In this document: in pieces, positions 35,342 to 42,985 of the stretch
Layout of the letters: each line of letters opens with the position of its first letter
Numbering within the stretch: position 1 is the first letter of the stretch
Assembly: GCF_002259595.1 (NCBI RefSeq)
Contig: NZ_MWWU01000002.1
Location: 1 to 64,000, forward strand
Direction: 5' to 3'
DNA: 64,000 nt
Source: Aeriscardovia aeriphila
Lineage (GTDB): Bacteria; Actinomycetota; Actinomycetes; Actinomycetales; Bifidobacteriaceae
The notes under the pieces: model-generated
The model's input: only the letters and a program-made list of their open reading frames with translations
The model's database searches: none
Told to the model about the DNA's origin: nothing
Program-made: the position numbers and the translations under genes

Positions 35342-35417
35342 TGGTGGCTCCGAACGGTGTCGATCCGTTGACCTCACGATTTTCAGTCGTACGCTCTACC
35401 AACTGAGCTACAGAGCC
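35342..35417 (-). tRNA. tRNA-Phe (anticodon GAA)
   Basis: Minus-strand cloverleaf starting GGCTCTG and ending CGGAGCC-A with encoded CCA (35342-35344 on the plus strand as TGG). The anticodon stem CGACT/AATCG region carries anticodon GAA. It lies 34 bp downstream of tRNA-Asp and is probably co-transcribed with it. Confidence 0.96.
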
Positions 35418-35451
35418 AAAACAGCTTCCTAAAAGATTAGAAAACTGAAAG

Positions 35452-35525
35452 CGACCCGTAACGGACTTGAACCGTCGACCTCCGCCGTGACAGGGCGGCG
35501 CTCTAACCAACTGAGCTAACGGGCC
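35452..35525 (-). tRNA. tRNA-Asp (anticodon GTC)
   Basis: Minus-strand cloverleaf starting GGCCCGT and ending ACGGGTC plus discriminator G. The stem CCGCC/GGCGG encloses CTGTCAC with anticodon GTC. CCA is not encoded. Confidence 0.96.
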
Positions 35526-35747
35526 TGGTGTGAAAACAACCAAGAGATAAATATACAGATATCCAGAAAGGATGCAACTGCCAAAATGAGGAAGTGAGCA
35601 ATTGCAAGGGCTCAACGGCGTGTCATTATAGTTCGAGCGAGGTACTTTTTAACCTTTTTGCAGCTGGTCATTCGTTCAATTTCTCTGTTCGCGGCGTGTT
35701 GCTTCATCGCACACCGGCCGTAGGCTGGAAACAAGTGAGGAGGGGAG

Positions 35748-36650
35748 ATGGGCCACAAAAATAAGGCAAATAAAGCCAGTAGCGCGAAGCAAAGCGTGAC
35801 TACAGCCGGCAACACGAATAACGCGAGCAAAGTACCAAGCGTCTCTGCGGCCGGTGCAAACCCCGCCGCCAGTGTGCCGACTCAGAGTGCTGCTGACACG
35901 ACAGACTACGCGGCAGATTACACACCAGCTGGCTACCACGCAGGGCTCATCACCGTCGTCACGCCGGGCAGTGACAAACTTCAGGCAGCTTTCGCCTCGG
36001 CGGACAAGCAAGCCATCGCCCAGGCTGCCAGCGAATTCGAATTTTCACGCTATGAAGACCGCAAATCCGTATTCCTCGGCCACATCAAGCATGTTGAAAC
36101 CGCGCAGGAAGTAGACGAATTCGTCGCACAAATCCGCCAGGCAAACCCCGCTGCCCGTCATGTGACGCACGCTGCAGTGCTCTCCTCAGGCTCGGGTATG
36201 GAACGGATGAGCGACGACGGTGAGCCGCAAGGAACCGCCGGTCGCCAAATTCTCGACATCATCCGCAAGAAAGGCCTCAGCGACGTCGTGTGCACAGTGA
36301 CGCGCTACTTTGGTGGCATTCTGCTGGGTGCCGGCGGCTTGGTTCGTGCCTACGCGTCGACCGCCGCGCAAGCTCTCGATGCCGTGCCTCAAGCCCAACT
36401 CGCCTTGCAAGCGCGCTTTGAGCTCACGGTGAACTACTCGCAGCAAAAGGACCTCGACCACATTCTCGACAGCCTCGACGCCACGGTAATTTCGCGAAAC
36501 TGGGCAGAAAACGTCGAGTCGCTGGTAGGCCTCGACCCGCTCCAGATTGACACTTTTCGTACTCGAATCCGCGACAGCTTTGCAGGTGCTGTTACGCCGG
36601 TTCAGCTCATGAGTGAGCCAACGCAAGTGCCGGTGAAGAAGGCGGACTGA
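35748..36650 (+). CDS. IMPACT/YigZ family protein
   Basis: A 300-residue protein whose first 60 residues are low-complexity Ser/Ala/Thr/Asn, after which the YigZ-like core begins (GLITVVTPG). The UPF0029 signature is clear: DGEPQGTAGRQIL (about residues 162-174) followed by TRYFGGILLGAGGLVRAY. The C-terminal DUF1949-like domain spans about 225-295. In eukaryotes IMPACT binds GCN1; the bacterial protein is thought to interact with RNA or ribosomes, but its role is not settled. GAGGAGGGGAG precedes ATG. The stop codon TGA is embedded in a copy of the recurrent motif (CTGATAATCT, 36647-36656). Confidence 0.9.
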   Translation: MGHKNKANKASSAKQSVTTAGNTNNASKVPSVSAAGANPAASVPTQSAADTTDYAADYTPAGYHAGLITVVTPGSDKLQAAFASADKQAIAQAASEFEFSRYEDRKSVFLGHIKHVETAQEVDEFVAQIRQANPAARHVTHAAVLSSGSGMERMSDDGEPQGTAGRQILDIIRKKGLSDVVCTVTRYFGGILLGAGGLVRAYASTAAQALDAVPQAQLALQARFELTVNYSQQKDLDHILDSLDATVISRNWAENVESLVGLDPLQIDTFRTRIRDSFAGAVTPVQLMSEPTQVPVKKAD

Positions 36651-36685
36651 TAATCTTGAGAAATACTGAGTAAGGGGAGGGGAGC

Positions 36686-37390
36686 ATGGCAGAAAGCAAG
36701 CCAGTAGATGAGAATTACGAGACGCTGACGCAAGCCTACGAGCGGATTCGCCACTCGCACGATGCCCAAGTTTTGCATGAAATTGCTCGCCAGCCGCTGC
36801 CTCAACGCTCCGACCAGTCAGCCTTCTCGCGCGCCACCGCACTGTTGGAGGCTGTTGCGGGAAATTTGACGACGCCGGTTGAGGACAGGATTTACCTTGG
36901 CCAAGAAATGCCCTTCCCTAACGTTTTGGTTAAGCTTTCCTCTGACCCCGACCCTCGAGTACGTGAAGCTGTAGCAGGAAATGCTAACGATAAGAATTGG
37001 CTTGTTGGCCAGCTGACCAAGGACCCCGAGCAGCGGGTGCGAACGGCGGCGCTTCTCAACCCCCAGACGTCGTGGAAAATGAGGCTTGAGGGTGCGCAGG
37101 ATGCGAACACCTCGGTGGAAGCGTTGGAATATTTGGCTAAGCAGGGCTTGGGTGAGGATGCCAAGGGGCCGGCGATTTTGGCGACGATGGTGCGTCACGC
37201 GGTTGCGCTCAACCCGACGTCGCCGCGCGAGCTGGTGGAAAGCTTGAAGAATGACCCTGAGGAGGATGTGCGCAGGGCGGTGAAGAGGCGTCTGGAGAAG
37301 GGTGCGACTGAGAAGGTGGTGACGCCGTTGCCAGTGCAGTCGGTGCCGGGGCGCGGGCCGATTGGGCTGAGGAGTGCGGACGAAAGCTGA
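36686..37390 (+). CDS. Leucine-rich variant (LRV) repeat protein
   Basis: A 234-residue all-helical repeat protein. Units built on D-x-D-x-RVREAVAGN, KDPEQRVRTAALLNP and NDPEEDVRRAVKRRL recur every 25-30 residues from about residue 85 onward, matching LRV/HEAT-like repeats. The protein lacks a signal peptide or membrane segment and is probably a cytoplasmic binding scaffold; partners are unknown. GGGGAGGGGAG precedes ATG. It follows the YigZ-like gene by 35 bp, with a recurrent motif between. Confidence 0.8.
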   Translation: MAESKPVDENYETLTQAYERIRHSHDAQVLHEIARQPLPQRSDQSAFSRATALLEAVAGNLTTPVEDRIYLGQEMPFPNVLVKLSSDPDPRVREAVAGNANDKNWLVGQLTKDPEQRVRTAALLNPQTSWKMRLEGAQDANTSVEALEYLAKQGLGEDAKGPAILATMVRHAVALNPTSPRELVESLKNDPEEDVRRAVKRRLEKGATEKVVTPLPVQSVPGRGPIGLRSADES

Positions 37391-37609
37391 TCACAAGCGG
37401 TTCTGCTGAGAGCTGGGAGGCCAGCTAGCTGGTTCATGAGAGCTGGTGAGGCCAGCCGGCCGATGAGAGCTAATCTCGAGCTGTCCTCTTAATGGAGCGA
37501 TATCGGAATGAAAACGATGTCAGTATGAGGCGAGCAGCTCACATCTAAGTCCTAGAGATTGCAATAATTTCATAATCATGAAAACTAATGCAATAATTTA
37601 AGAGAAAAG

Positions 37610-37644
37610 CTGAAACGGCCGCCAAATTCATGTATCGTTAAAGT
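37610..37644 (+). promoter_or_regulatory. Candidate malQ promoter, possibly leaderless
   Basis: CTGAAA (37610-37615) and TATCGT (37633-37638) are 17 bp apart. The ATG at 37645 begins six bases after the -10 box and no Shine-Dalgarno is present, so transcription may begin at or next to the start codon. The 90 bp before are AT-rich and contain TGCAATAATTT twice (about 37560 and 37589), a possible regulator site. Confidence 0.5.
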
Positions 37645-39813
37645 ATGGCAGAAATGACAGAAAGCCAGGAGCGCCTCGCACGTCCGCTCATTAAACTGGC
37701 TCGCTTAAACAATGTAGCAACGTCGTACATTGGTCAATTGGGAGAATTCCATGAGATCGACGATGACGTTCTCGTGCGCGTTCTCGAAGCTTTAGGTGTT
37801 GATGCATCCAGCCCCGAGGCGATTTCTGAATCGTTGAAGCAGACGAGCGCAAAGAAGCGCATTCGCCTTGTTTCTGGTACGAGCTTGGCCACTTTCGGCA
37901 AGGAATCTCGCGTGTACATCAACCATGATGCCAACGAAATCCCTTCTGTTTCGCTGACGCTGGAAGATGGCAACACATACGAGGGAAAGCTTGCTGTCAG
38001 CGATGGTGATGGCAGTGCTGCTTACCCCTACAATGATGCCTTCTATGTTTCCTCGTCCGTCATTATTCCAGCAGATGTTCCGCTCGGCTATCACACGCTG
38101 AAAGTTACGTGCGGCGAGCAAAGTGCAACTTCGCGCCTGATCGTCGCTCCTGAGCGAGTTCCGCTGCTGCCAGGCTTGGTCAATGGGCAAATGTGGGGCT
38201 GGATGGCTCAGCTCTACTCCGTGCGTTCGCACACCTCGTGGGGTGTGGGCGACTTTGCTGATCTCGCACTCTTGCTGCGCGATGCTGCCCAAAAGACTCA
38301 CGCTGACTACATGCTCGTCAACCCGTTGCATGCTGGTGAGCCTGTCGCTCCTTTGACCCCATCGCCATACCTTCCTGATTCTCGCCGCTTCATCAACGTC
38401 ACGTATATTCGCCCAGAAGACGTTCCTGAGTACGAGAGCCTCTCGGCCGCAGACCGCGCTGAAGTGGAGAAGCTCCATGCTAGCGTTTCTGCACTCAATG
38501 ACGACGTGACGAAGATCGATCGTGACGCCATGTGGACGGCAAAGATGCCAGCTCTGTGGCGCATCTACCGTGCTCCTCGTTCAGAAGCTCGCCAAGCTCA
38601 GTACGAGAAGTTCTTGGCCGCGCAGGGCTCGGAGCTGGATGCTTACGCTACGTGGTGCGTGTGCTTCGACATGTGGGGTGAGCCGCAAGATACTCCAGAT
38701 TCATGGATTCACAAGTATTCCATCACATCGCCTGAGGTGAAGGAGCTCATTGCTTCCCACCAGGAGACCTTCGATTTCTACCGCTGGCTGCAATGGGTTG
38801 CCACTGATCAGCTGGCAGCAGCTCAGCATGCTTCTCAGGCTGCTGGCATGCGCATCGGTTTGATGATGGATATGGCCGTTGGTGTCCACCCGCTGGGCGC
38901 TGACGTGTGGGGCCATCCTGAGCGCTTCGCCAAGAACGTCTCTGTTGGTGCCCCGCCAGATTTCTACAATCAGCAGGGCCAGGATTGGTCCCAGCCGCCA
39001 TTCAACCCGAACTACCTGGAGGATTCCGGCTACAAGGCTTACTCTGACCTGATCCACCAGATGTTCCAGGGCGCTGGTGCACTACGTATCGACCACATTC
39101 TCGGCCTCTTCCGCCTGTGGTGGGTTCCTGCAGGCCGCACGGCCAAGCACGGCACTTACGTTCACTACGATTACAACGTCATGCTCGGCATTCTGGCTAT
39201 TGAAGCCACTCGTGCTCATGGCGTTATTGTTGGTGAGGACTTGGGCGTCGTTCCTGATTACGTCGCTACAGAGCTCAAGAAGCATGGCCTGCTCGGCTCC
39301 GTCATCGAGTGGTTCTCTAAGGATGGCAATGGTAACTTTGTCGATCCGAAGACGTATCGCGAGATGGCAATCACTTCGGTGACAACTCACGACCTTCCTC
39401 CGACGGCTGGCTACCTCAACTATGAGCAGGTTAAGATTCGTGAAGAGCTCGGCTTGTTGACTGAGCCTGTGGAGAGCTTTAAGGCTGAGATGGTCAAGGA
39501 GCACAATGCTTTGCTGAACTTCTTGGTTTCTGGCGGTTTCTTGGATCAGTCTGCTGCCGATGATGAGGCTCATCACGAGCAGGACATTATCGAGGCAATG
39601 CATAAGGTGATCAAGGCTTCCCCGTCGAAGCTTCTGAATGCTGCTATTGTCGATGCTGTTGGTGAGAGGCGTACACAAAACCAGCCTGGTACGAACAATG
39701 AGTACCCGAACTGGCGTGTTCCTCTGGCTGATGGTGAGCTCAACCCGGTTTACGCTGAGGACCTCTTCTCGCTTCCTCGCGTTCAAAGCTTGGCTCGCGT
39801 CATGAACCAGTAG
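37645..39813 (+). CDS. malQ: 4-alpha-glucanotransferase (amylomaltase)
   Basis: A 722-residue GH77 enzyme that transfers alpha-1,4-glucan segments in maltodextrin use. An N-terminal region of about 170 residues (longer than in short amylomaltases) precedes the barrel. Family motifs are seen: WGVGDFADL, LMMDMAVGVHPLGADVW (nucleophile Asp region is downstream in ALRIDHILGLFRLWW), VGEDLGVVPD with the acid/base Glu, and TTHDLPPTAGY with the transition-state Asp. It is cytoplasmic. GlgX lies about 3 kb downstream, so two glycogen/maltodextrin enzymes flank rplM-rpsI. Confidence 0.96.
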   Translation: MAEMTESQERLARPLIKLARLNNVATSYIGQLGEFHEIDDDVLVRVLEALGVDASSPEAISESLKQTSAKKRIRLVSGTSLATFGKESRVYINHDANEIPSVSLTLEDGNTYEGKLAVSDGDGSAAYPYNDAFYVSSSVIIPADVPLGYHTLKVTCGEQSATSRLIVAPERVPLLPGLVNGQMWGWMAQLYSVRSHTSWGVGDFADLALLLRDAAQKTHADYMLVNPLHAGEPVAPLTPSPYLPDSRRFINVTYIRPEDVPEYESLSAADRAEVEKLHASVSALNDDVTKIDRDAMWTAKMPALWRIYRAPRSEARQAQYEKFLAAQGSELDAYATWCVCFDMWGEPQDTPDSWIHKYSITSPEVKELIASHQETFDFYRWLQWVATDQLAAAQHASQAAGMRIGLMMDMAVGVHPLGADVWGHPERFAKNVSVGAPPDFYNQQGQDWSQPPFNPNYLEDSGYKAYSDLIHQMFQGAGALRIDHILGLFRLWWVPAGRTAKHGTYVHYDYNVMLGILAIEATRAHGVIVGEDLGVVPDYVATELKKHGLLGSVIEWFSKDGNGNFVDPKTYREMAITSVTTHDLPPTAGYLNYEQVKIREELGLLTEPVESFKAEMVKEHNALLNFLVSGGFLDQSAADDEAHHEQDIIEAMHKVIKASPSKLLNAAIVDAVGERRTQNQPGTNNEYPNWRVPLADGELNPVYAEDLFSLPRVQSLARVMNQ

Positions 39814-39901
39814 GCCTCAAGATTATCAGGCTGCGCTCAATCACTGGGCTGGACCCAATCATTCGGCTTTGCTGAATCTTCGGGGGTGTTATGGGGCTCC
39901 A

Positions 39902-39937
39902 CTGAATCATCGAGCTGCTCTGAATCATCGAGCTTCG
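39902..39937 (+). repeat. Two tandem 18 bp repeats
   Basis: CTGAATCATCGAGCT occurs at 39902-39916 and again at 39920-39934, with a weaker copy near 39870. They lie between malQ and its terminator. Confidence 0.75.
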
Positions 39938-39940
39938 CTG

Positions 39941-39974
39941 TGGGGTTTGTGCTGTTGCACAAACCCCATTTTTT
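39941..39974 (+). terminator. malQ terminator
   Basis: TGGGGTTTGTG (39941-39951) pairs with CACAAACCCCA (39958-39968), followed by TTTTTT. Confidence 0.93.
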
Positions 39975-40092
39975 ATGTTCTGGCACTGCATTTTTCGGGT
40001 TTACAGACCTGTGGGTGCGATGGTGAGAAATACTTATGTTTTCAGTGAAACGAACGCGCATCGGTGCCGTGGAATGAAGCTCAGCTGAAGCG

Positions 40093-40121
40093 TTGAAACG
40101 GGGGAGGGGTTGCTCTATAAT
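40093..40121 (+). promoter_or_regulatory. Promoter of rplM-rpsI
   Basis: TTGAAA (40093-40098) and a perfect TATAAT (40116-40121) are 17 bp apart. Transcription should start near 40128, about 140 bases before the GTG of rplM. Confidence 0.85.
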
Positions 40122-40129
40122 CGGCAACG

Positions 40130-40251
40130 TTGTGTTTCCTCGGGTCCAGCTGAAAGCGCCTTCCCACTCGCTGCGCGGACTTCAGGGAACCCACGGAAAG
40201 GCAGTACGTCATTCTGATGCAACTAGGAGTGATACGGCTGCAGAAACACAA
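40130..40251 (+). ncRNA. Structured 5' leader of rplM-rpsI
   Basis: TTGTGTTTC at 40130-40138, right at the predicted transcript start, is perfectly complementary to GAAACACAA at 40243-40251 just before the ribosome binding site. Inside, CTGAA/TTCAG, GTCC/GGAC and the stem GTCATTC/GAGTGATAC can form, giving a multi-branched leader of about 120 nt. It may be a ribosomal-protein autoregulatory site, for example for L13. No match to a known leader class was made. GAAAGCGCCTTCC (40152-40164) recurs upstream of rpsJ. Confidence 0.6.
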
Positions 40252-40269
40252 TAGAGAAAAGGTCCAATC

Positions 40270-40719
40270 GTGAAGACATTTTCACCAAAGCCGCAGGATC
40301 TGACCCACAACTGGTACATCGTCGATGCTTCTGACGTTGTGCTCGGTCGTCTTGCAAGCCAGATTGCTAACGTCCTTCGTGGTAAGACGAAGCCAACTTA
40401 TGCTCCACACGCTGATTCCGGCGATTTCGTCGTTGTGATCAACGCCAGCAAGTTCGTCACCACTGGTAACAAGGATTCTAAGAACCTGTACCGCCACTCT
40501 GGTTTCCCAGGTGGTCTGCGCGCTGCTTCCTACTCCGAGCTTCGTGACAAGGATCCAGAGCGCGTCATCAAGAGCGCTGTTAAGGGCATGATGCCAAAGA
40601 ACAAGCTCTCTGCGGTTCAGCTCAAGCGTCTGCGCGTCTTCCCGGGCGAGGACTATCCATATCAGGCACAGAAGCCAGTGAAGCTGGAGATCGCTAAGAT
40701 CAACCAGCAGGCTAAGTGA
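40270..40719 (+). CDS. rplM: 50S ribosomal protein L13
   Basis: A 149-residue ribosomal protein with the L13 hallmarks [26 protein letters not shown] and GMMPKNKLS. It starts at GTG, preceded by AAAAGG, and is read from its own strong promoter through a folded leader. rpsI follows, the usual L13-S9 pair. Confidence 0.98.
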   Translation: MKTFSPKPQDLTHNWYIVDASDVVLGRLASQIANVLRGKTKPTYAPHADSGDFVVVINASKFVTTGNKDSKNLYRHSGFPGGLRAASYSELRDKDPERVIKSAVKGMMPKNKLSAVQLKRLRVFPGEDYPYQAQKPVKLEIAKINQQAK

Positions 40720-40745
40720 GTTCGGTCAAGGAAAGGATCATGGAA

Positions 40746-41237
40746 ATGGCAGAAAACACCAACATGGCTGCTCCAGAGCTGAACTCTGAGGATCAAGCCG
40801 TTTACACTTCTGAAACCAACGCTGGTGCAGGTACTGGTACCTCCATCGTTGCTCCTGGTTATGGCACTGGCCGCCGCAAGGAGGCTGTCGCCCGTGTGCG
40901 CCTCGTTCCAGGCACTGGCAAGTGGACGATCAATGGTCGCAGCCTTGAGGAGTACTTCCCAAGCCTGCTCGCTCAGCGTGAAGTGAACGCTCCAATCGTT
41001 CTGTTGAAGCTCGAGGGCAAGTTCGACGTCATCGTTCTCGTTGACGGCGGTGGCATCTCCGGCCAGGCTGGCGCAATCCGCCTGGGCGTGGCTCGCGCTC
41101 TCAACGCAATCGATCGCGACAACAACCGCGCCACCCTCAAGAAGCATGGCTTCTTGACTCGTGACGCTCGCGTGGTCGAGCGCAAGAAGGCTGGTCTGCA
41201 CAAGGCTCGCCGCGCTCCACAGTTCTCCAAGCGCTGA
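40746..41237 (+). CDS. rpsI: 30S ribosomal protein S9
   Basis: A 163-residue S9 with an N-terminal extension of about 35 residues before [16 protein letters not shown]. The C-terminus ends in the conserved basic tail RRAPQFSKR, which contacts the P-site tRNA. GGAAAGGA lies eight bases before the chosen ATG; ATG 40740 and GTG 40716 are possible but less well placed. A hairpin (TGGCTTCCAGA/TCTGGAAGCCA, 41276-41301) followed by TTTTTTTT terminates the transcript. Confidence 0.97.
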   Translation: MAENTNMAAPELNSEDQAVYTSETNAGAGTGTSIVAPGYGTGRRKEAVARVRLVPGTGKWTINGRSLEEYFPSLLAQREVNAPIVLLKLEGKFDVIVLVDGGGISGQAGAIRLGVARALNAIDRDNNRATLKKHGFLTRDARVVERKKAGLHKARRAPQFSKR

Positions 41238-41275
41238 TTTACGCAGCTCCTGTGTGGCCGATTGGCTATGCACAA

Positions 41276-41309
41276 TGGCTTCCAGATTTTCTGGAAGCCA
41301 TTTTTTTTG
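41276..41309 (+). terminator. rpsI terminator
   Basis: ATGGCTTCCAGA pairs with TCTGGAAGCCAT around a short loop, directly followed by TTTTTTTT. Confidence 0.95.
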
Positions 41310-41374
41310 TTGCGGGAGCTTTTCTCAGCGTGATAATCTCCCTGGGGTACCCCGGCACGATTTCTCTCACCATG

Positions 41375-41404
41375 TTCACCGCTTTACATAAAAAGGTGTA
41401 TACT
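41375..41404 (+). promoter_or_regulatory. Candidate promoter of the metalloprotease gene
   Basis: TTCACC (41375-41380) and TATACT (41399-41404) are 18 bp apart. It lies about 115 bp before the start codon; the leader contains a small stem AGCC-TTCG-GGCT. Confidence 0.5.
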
Positions 41405-41518
41405 CAGATCAAATAAGCAGCGTGGCTTATTCCTGCTTCTCTAACACGCCTCTTTATGACCCGTGCGGTTTAGCCTTCGGGCTCGGACAACTAATTGGCT
41501 TCGAGAAAATGTAAGAAC

Positions 41519-42088
41519 ATGAAAGGTAAATTTTCTTCAATAACAAGAGGTTTTATACTCCGGTTCGTTTGTGTAATTACAACGATCTGTGCTTTGGTGG
41601 TTTGTCTTACCTTCGCATCTCATGCACGGGCGTATGAGATTTCAGGGCATAAATGGAGTAGTTCCACCATCATTGTTGGAGCGTATGGAGATGTATCTGG
41701 AACGTATCGTACTGCTTTGCAACAAGCAATAGACAATTACAACCAACAGACACACGTCCATCTTTCAATACACAATGGCGGTCCAATTGTTGCTCAAGTC
41801 GTTTATGAAAGTCATAAAGATTGGGCTGGATTATGTGAGAGAGACGGTTCACAACCTCCATACCGAATAACTTGGGCAAGAACAAAAATGAACACGAGGT
41901 GGATGACATCAGGAACTTCTGTTGCCAAGAAACGCCTTGTATGGCTTCATGAGTTGGGCCACGCACTCGGTTTAAATCATACAAATAATGCAAGTACCGT
42001 GATGTACTTTAATGCTGATTATTCATCCTTCAATGGTGTTCAGTACCTGACGAGGGATGACATCAATGGCATTAATGCTCAGTACTAA
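41519..42088 (+). CDS. Secreted matrixin-like zinc metalloprotease
   Basis: A protein of about 189 residues with a signal peptide (basic start, hydrophobic LRFVCVITTICALVVCLTF, cleavage near HARA-Y). The metzincin zinc motif HELGHALGLNH is complete and is followed by VMYF, the Met-turn. This places it with M10-like secreted endopeptidases; it lacks a propeptide or haemopexin-like domain and is near the minimum length. ATG at 41519 is chosen; the TTG at 41495 would add eight residues. The gene is AT-richer than the flanking ribosomal and glycogen genes and is followed after 14 bp by a lipoprotein gene, forming an apparent insertion between rpsI and glgX. Confidence 0.85.
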   Translation: MKGKFSSITRGFILRFVCVITTICALVVCLTFASHARAYEISGHKWSSSTIIVGAYGDVSGTYRTALQQAIDNYNQQTHVHLSIHNGGPIVAQVVYESHKDWAGLCERDGSQPPYRITWARTKMNTRWMTSGTSVAKKRLVWLHELGHALGLNHTNNASTVMYFNADYSSFNGVQYLTRDDINGINAQY

Positions 42089-42102
42089 GAGAAGAGGCAA
42101 TC

Positions 42103-42750
42103 ATGAAAAAGAACATCGTCGTTCAAGCTATTGCGGTTACTCTCTCAGCTTTGATATGCGCGTCATTGGCTGGCTGTGGCTCTGCCGGGGCAAATCAAAA
42201 GATTGCTCAACCGAGAATCGGAATTTCGCAGTCCACATCGCGTTTTCAATTCTCGCGTGTCAAGCTCTATTCCTCGATGAAAGAAATGGCTGACGATAGC
42301 TCGCACATTGTAGCAGGCATCGTTACGAGCCAAAAAGTTGAGGAAGATGTCGCTGCTCCCGGTACCCATGTTACGTTGAGTAAATTCCGCATTATGGATT
42401 CACTCAAGGGTGATAAGAAAGCAGGGGAGGAGATTACCATCAATCAAGACGGTAGAGACGACCCAATGATTATAAAGAAAAATGAGGTTGTACTGTTATT
42501 CCTCCATGAAATGTATACGGGTGATGCAAGGGATCTTCCTTGGAAAGGTCAGTATTCCGTAGCGGGAGTATGGGCGGGTATTTATTCGCTGAGTAAAGTC
42601 AACGAATTCACTACGCTCTCAACAATTGAAAGTACGAGTTCCAACAGAGAAAAGAACGAAGAAGAAGTTAATTTCTCTCGTTTTATGATCTCTGACTCGG
42701 ATCAGCTGCCAGAAACTGTTTCCTTGTCAGAAGTGAGAGAGATGAAGTAG
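42103..42750 (+). CDS. Lipoprotein of unknown function paired with the metalloprotease
   Basis: A 215-residue lipoprotein with lipobox LAGC at about residues 22-25. The mature part (about 190 residues) has alternating beta-rich segments such as SSHIVAGIVTSQKV, THVTLSKFRIMDSLKG and EITINQDG, a pattern resembling small OB-like or beta-sandwich surface proteins, but no family is recognised. It follows the metalloprotease gene by 14 bp with GAGGC as a ribosome binding site, so the two are likely co-expressed and may work together (protease inhibitor, anchor or substrate; inference). It ends before a strong terminator. Confidence 0.75.
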   Translation: MKKNIVVQAIAVTLSALICASLAGCGSAGANQKIAQPRIGISQSTSRFQFSRVKLYSSMKEMADDSSHIVAGIVTSQKVEEDVAAPGTHVTLSKFRIMDSLKGDKKAGEEITINQDGRDDPMIIKKNEVVLLFLHEMYTGDARDLPWKGQYSVAGVWAGIYSLSKVNEFTTLSTIESTSSNREKNEEEVNFSRFMISDSDQLPETVSLSEVREMK

Positions 42751-42790
42751 TCATTTTTATTAGGCTGCTGAGTCTCTTTCAGAAAGCACA

Positions 42791-42859
42791 GAAGCCTTCC
42801 CGCTTATTCACGCTGAGCTAATAATTCGCAGTGGAATAAAGAAGGAAGGCTTTTCATGT
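42791..42859 (+). terminator. Terminator closing the metalloprotease-lipoprotein pair
   Basis: AAGCCTTCC pairs with GGAAGGCTT, and the inner CTTATTCAC and GTGGAATAAAG extend the stem. TTTTC follows on the plus strand. Confidence 0.8.
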
Positions 42860-42985
42860 CCAGCGCTCCTCGATCACTCCCGTGGTGACAATCTTAAACA
42901 ATGGTGAGCGCCAGGGGAGTGACCGAAAAGCTGAAGGGAAAGCTACCGAACAAGCTCAGAGGAGGTGACTAGACAAGCCGAGCGG

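Noticed and set aside
35158-35406. Plus-strand ORFs running into tRNA-Phe
   Set aside because: They read a GC-rich, partly repetitive spacer and the antisense of a tRNA gene; no protein features.
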